DNA of 64,000 nt from Clavulina sp. PMI_390 (Eukaryota > Basidiomycota > Agaricomycetes > Cantharellales > Hydnaceae), in NCBI GenBank assembly GCA_015039315.1, contig WIDE01000012.1, positions 420,227-484,226 of the forward strand. The letters are read 5' to 3'. The notes under the pieces were generated by a model. That model was not told where the DNA came from. It saw only the letters and a program-made list of their open reading frames with translations, and made no database searches. Positions 61,791 through 64,000 of this stretch are shown one piece after another. Positions within the stretch are counted from its first letter, which is position 1. Each line of letters begins with the position of its first letter. The position numbers and the translations under genes are program-made.

Positions 61791-63221
61791 ATGCATCCAC
61801 TTGAACCTGGAGCATCACATCAATCCAATGCGAGCGCCGAGAATTGTAGAGAAAACATCAGATCCACAATCCCCTTTCTTCCTACAGAGATTCTATCTTA
61901 CATCTTCCTCCTATCTACGCTCCCTCTTGACATGTCCATTTGGGCCTCCCCTGTGCTCGCTGTCAGCTCCTGGTGGCGGGCTTGTGCCATCCACACGGCA
62001 CAGCTGTGGTGCTACATTGACATATCCGGAGGGTCGAAAGAGATCGAACGACTCACCTGTTGGATTCATCGATCTGGAGATACACGCCCAATACATCTGA
62101 CTGTACAGAATGTTGAAGCCTTCCAAGCCTTAGAGATGTCTTGGCCGAAAGACTTACCCCAATTCTCCAGCCGCATCTATCGTCTCGTTATTCGCCCCAA
62201 AACCATTACCGGGAAGCATCCCTTCCCAATATTAATGGATACTACACACCTACACGAATTCGATGCGGACTTTTGGTGCCCTGACACGGCCAACCCGCCT
62301 CTCACATTGTTTGCCGCTCCCTCTTCCGGCCACCTGAGAACTCTCCGCTTGCACAACTACTGCTTCACTAAGGGTGCTATTGATGTGACAGGTTTAAACC
62401 TCTCTGTTCTAGTCTCGCTTAATCTAGCGGAAGAGATTCTCCCTCCTGATGTTCTTGACCTCCTACAGCGCGCCACTAGTTTGCGCTGTTTCAACTGGAA
62501 CTTGTCACAACTATCTCCAGAAGATATATTCCAACCACAAACCAACTTTGCGAGACCTTCCCTTAGGTTACAAGCCATGGAACACCTTGTACTACGTGGG
62601 CACAGCAGCATATTGCTGAGCCTCCTTCAATTTGTCCAGCTGCCTGCCCTACAAAGGCTTTCCTTGACAGGGTTTTGGAATTCAGAGGAGCTCGACAGGC
62701 TGATCCTGCTCACGTCACAACGCCGCAATTTAACCCATCTGGAAATCTATAGCCAGGATGGTCAAGGCCCTTCGGCAGATAATGTGGCTTCCTTACTTCG
62801 GGCCCTCCCGAACCTCGAGCACATTGATCCGATATGGACGGACAACAATATCGATGGCCTTCTAGCACGATACGGCGGCAGTGGGTCCGCTTCGACAGGC
62901 TCTGCACAAGAATGCACGCCATACTTTGCCACAAGTAAACGACTATACTTGCCTATTCGGCGCTCATTTGAGCAAGATAACTTGACCGGAAATCGGCTAT
63001 CCGCTTGTCTGACAAATATTTTCGATTTTATCGACACGCAACACCATTCTCGCACGACCTCCTTTGGAGCATCTGGTTTGAGAGGCCATGAAAAGCTTTC
63101 GCCAGAACGGTTGGTTGTCGTGGTTGATCTGGACGCTGATACAATGGTATCAATCATGGGTGAACGATGGTTGACTTGTGGAGGAGTTTGTGCGGAATCA
63201 TTGGATTTTCCTCAGGCTTAG
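61791..63221 (+). CDS. F-box-like/LRR-like protein 4
   Basis: A single intronless frame of 476 residues from ATG 61791 to TAG. An F-box-like motif lies at about residues 29-75 (PFLPTEILSYIFLLSTLPLD, IWASPVLAVSSWWRAC). It is followed by TCWIHRSGDTRPIHLTVQNV, leucine-rich repeat-like segments, LPNLEHIDPIWTDNNIDG and a closing VVVVDLDADTMVSIMGERW. Like protein 3 it lacks the intron present in F-box-like protein 1. Predicted ubiquitin-ligase adaptor, target unknown. Confidence 0.86.
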   Translation: MHPLEPGASHQSNASAENCRENIRSTIPFLPTEILSYIFLLSTLPLDMSIWASPVLAVSSWWRACAIHTAQLWCYIDISGGSKEIERLTCWIHRSGDTRPIHLTVQNVEAFQALEMSWPKDLPQFSSRIYRLVIRPKTITGKHPFPILMDTTHLHEFDADFWCPDTANPPLTLFAAPSSGHLRTLRLHNYCFTKGAIDVTGLNLSVLVSLNLAEEILPPDVLDLLQRATSLRCFNWNLSQLSPEDIFQPQTNFARPSLRLQAMEHLVLRGHSSILLSLLQFVQLPALQRLSLTGFWNSEELDRLILLTSQRRNLTHLEIYSQDGQGPSADNVASLLRALPNLEHIDPIWTDNNIDGLLARYGGSGSASTGSAQECTPYFATSKRLYLPIRRSFEQDNLTGNRLSACLTNIFDFIDTQHHSRTTSFGASGLRGHEKLSPERLVVVVDLDADTMVSIMGERWLTCGGVCAESLDFPQA

Positions 63222-63790
63222 GCTTGGTATCTCAGGTATAGCGACCCTAGCTTGTCCGCCTTCCCTCATTCATTTGGCTTAGCTTTCTTCAATATGTGTA
63301 AAACATGTACACCGAAGCCTCCTATAGAGGGTTTTCTCGTTTCCTTACTTCCATCATCCCCATACCTAGCTCTATGGGCCAACCACTTATGCGCCTTCGC
63401 TGAACCTCACCGGTTCGTGACAGAGTGGTTAAACCTCGTATTGTATTGCTGTAACTTGCAGTTTTGGTATTCTGAAGTGCTACTAGTACTTCACTGGCAT
63501 AGATGAACAGCCCTCATTGGACCCAAAAAACCAAGAAAAGAGAGGAAGCACGACCACGACCACGGTCACGGTCTATACGGCGTATTGACACTAGAGCGCC
63601 AGCAGGAGAAAAACGATAACGGTTCTAAAACAGTAATAAATTGGGGGATGAAGGTAGGTATCTTTGTCGACAGAGTAGTCCAGAGTAGGGAGCCATGCGA
63701 GCGTGAAGATCTATATCAAGAGAGGGGAGCGCAAGAGTCCGATAAACCAAAGAGAACAATACACAGCAGAACGAAGGGGCATAAATTGAT
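63222..63790. other. Intergenic between convergent F-box gene 4 and MFS gene
   Basis: 569 bp without a supportable gene. An 84-codon frame at 63252-63506 and a frame at 63585-63923 (mostly antisense to the MFS gene end) look like chance. GACAGAGTGGTTAAAC at 63419 resembles a tRNA A-box but has no matching B-box or cloverleaf. Confidence 0.5.
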
Positions 63791-64000
63791 TTATGCGCCA
63801 CCACCTGCAGAGATGTTCATCTTGCGAATATCGTGGGGGCGGATCAGACTATTGGATAATCAAAGTGTCAGTCATATTCGGAAGAAAAACGAGTGGAAGG
63901 AGAAACGACTCACGTTGCGCTGAGACTGGCGAGCAAAGCGGCGGGGATTGCCAAAACAAAGACATATCCCACCGCCTTGGAGTACGCCTCAATAATAGGC
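63791..64000 (-). CDS. Major facilitator superfamily transporter, C-terminal end (partial)
   Basis: On the minus strand an exon entering from the right edge reads IIEAYSKAVGYVFVLAIPAALLASL in fragments to 63914. It is joined across a 65-nt GTGAGT...ATAG intron (63913-63849, phase kept) to the last exon 63848-63791, LIRPHDIRKMN ... GGGA and TAA. A last hydrophobic helix beginning AYSxA and ending in a short basic tail is typical of the C-terminus of fungal MFS drug/sugar transporters. About 46 residues are visible, so substrate class cannot be told. Confidence 0.7.

Noticed and set aside
63419..63500. tRNA-like A-box (GAGTGGTTAAAC)
   Set aside because: No B-box (GGTTCGA-type) at the right distance and no cloverleaf pairing.

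Overview
The window is eukaryotic and almost certainly from a filamentous Agaricomycete fungus. Genes are dense, lie on both strands, and are cut by many short introns (mostly 50-100 nt, GT-AG, with CTRAY-like branch points). They include a Zn2Cys6 regulator, an ArAE/Bre4-type membrane protein and a family of F-box-like proteins of the kind expanded in Agaricomycetes. A Rhizoctonia/Ceratobasidium-like source is my inference from the F-box and membrane-protein families; nothing here proves it. I resolved gene models by hand, joining exons on splice signals, frame continuity and family conservation. Where I give an exon list, the total length is a multiple of three.

Left part (1-19 kb), mostly housekeeping genes: a truncated Zn2Cys6 protein; ILV3 dihydroxy-acid dehydratase (11 exons); an ASCC1/AKAP7-like 2H phosphoesterase; a small Cys-containing protein; an NDUFAF6-like complex I assembly factor divergent from a NUDCD1-like CS-domain protein with only 60 bp between start codons; a 19-exon ArAE/Bre4-like transporter; and a 12-exon beta-lactamase-fold serine hydrolase.

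Middle part (19-36.5 kb): three paralogous multi-pass membrane proteins of unknown function with the same 8-exon structure (one minus, two plus), a MYND-finger protein, and tubulin-folding cofactor D (TBCD).

Right part (36.5-64 kb): an F-box-like gene cluster. An intact gene at 36.7 kb is followed by a 511-base N gap, then a second gene whose 5' end lies in the gap. Next comes a 15.4-kb array of a 168-bp tandem repeat (91 periods, no differences seen between internal copies). The array ends inside the 5' part of a decayed F-box copy, and two intact F-box-like genes follow. The window closes with the C-terminal end of an MFS transporter on the minus strand.

The most striking object is the satellite. 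It has the form A-(B-A)x91, where A is the sequence that leads into the F-box pseudogene and B is a spacer of about 79-83 bp. Each unit carries an intron-like donor, branch point and acceptor, a TATA-like box, and a 51-codon ORF kept in one frame because 168 is divisible by three.
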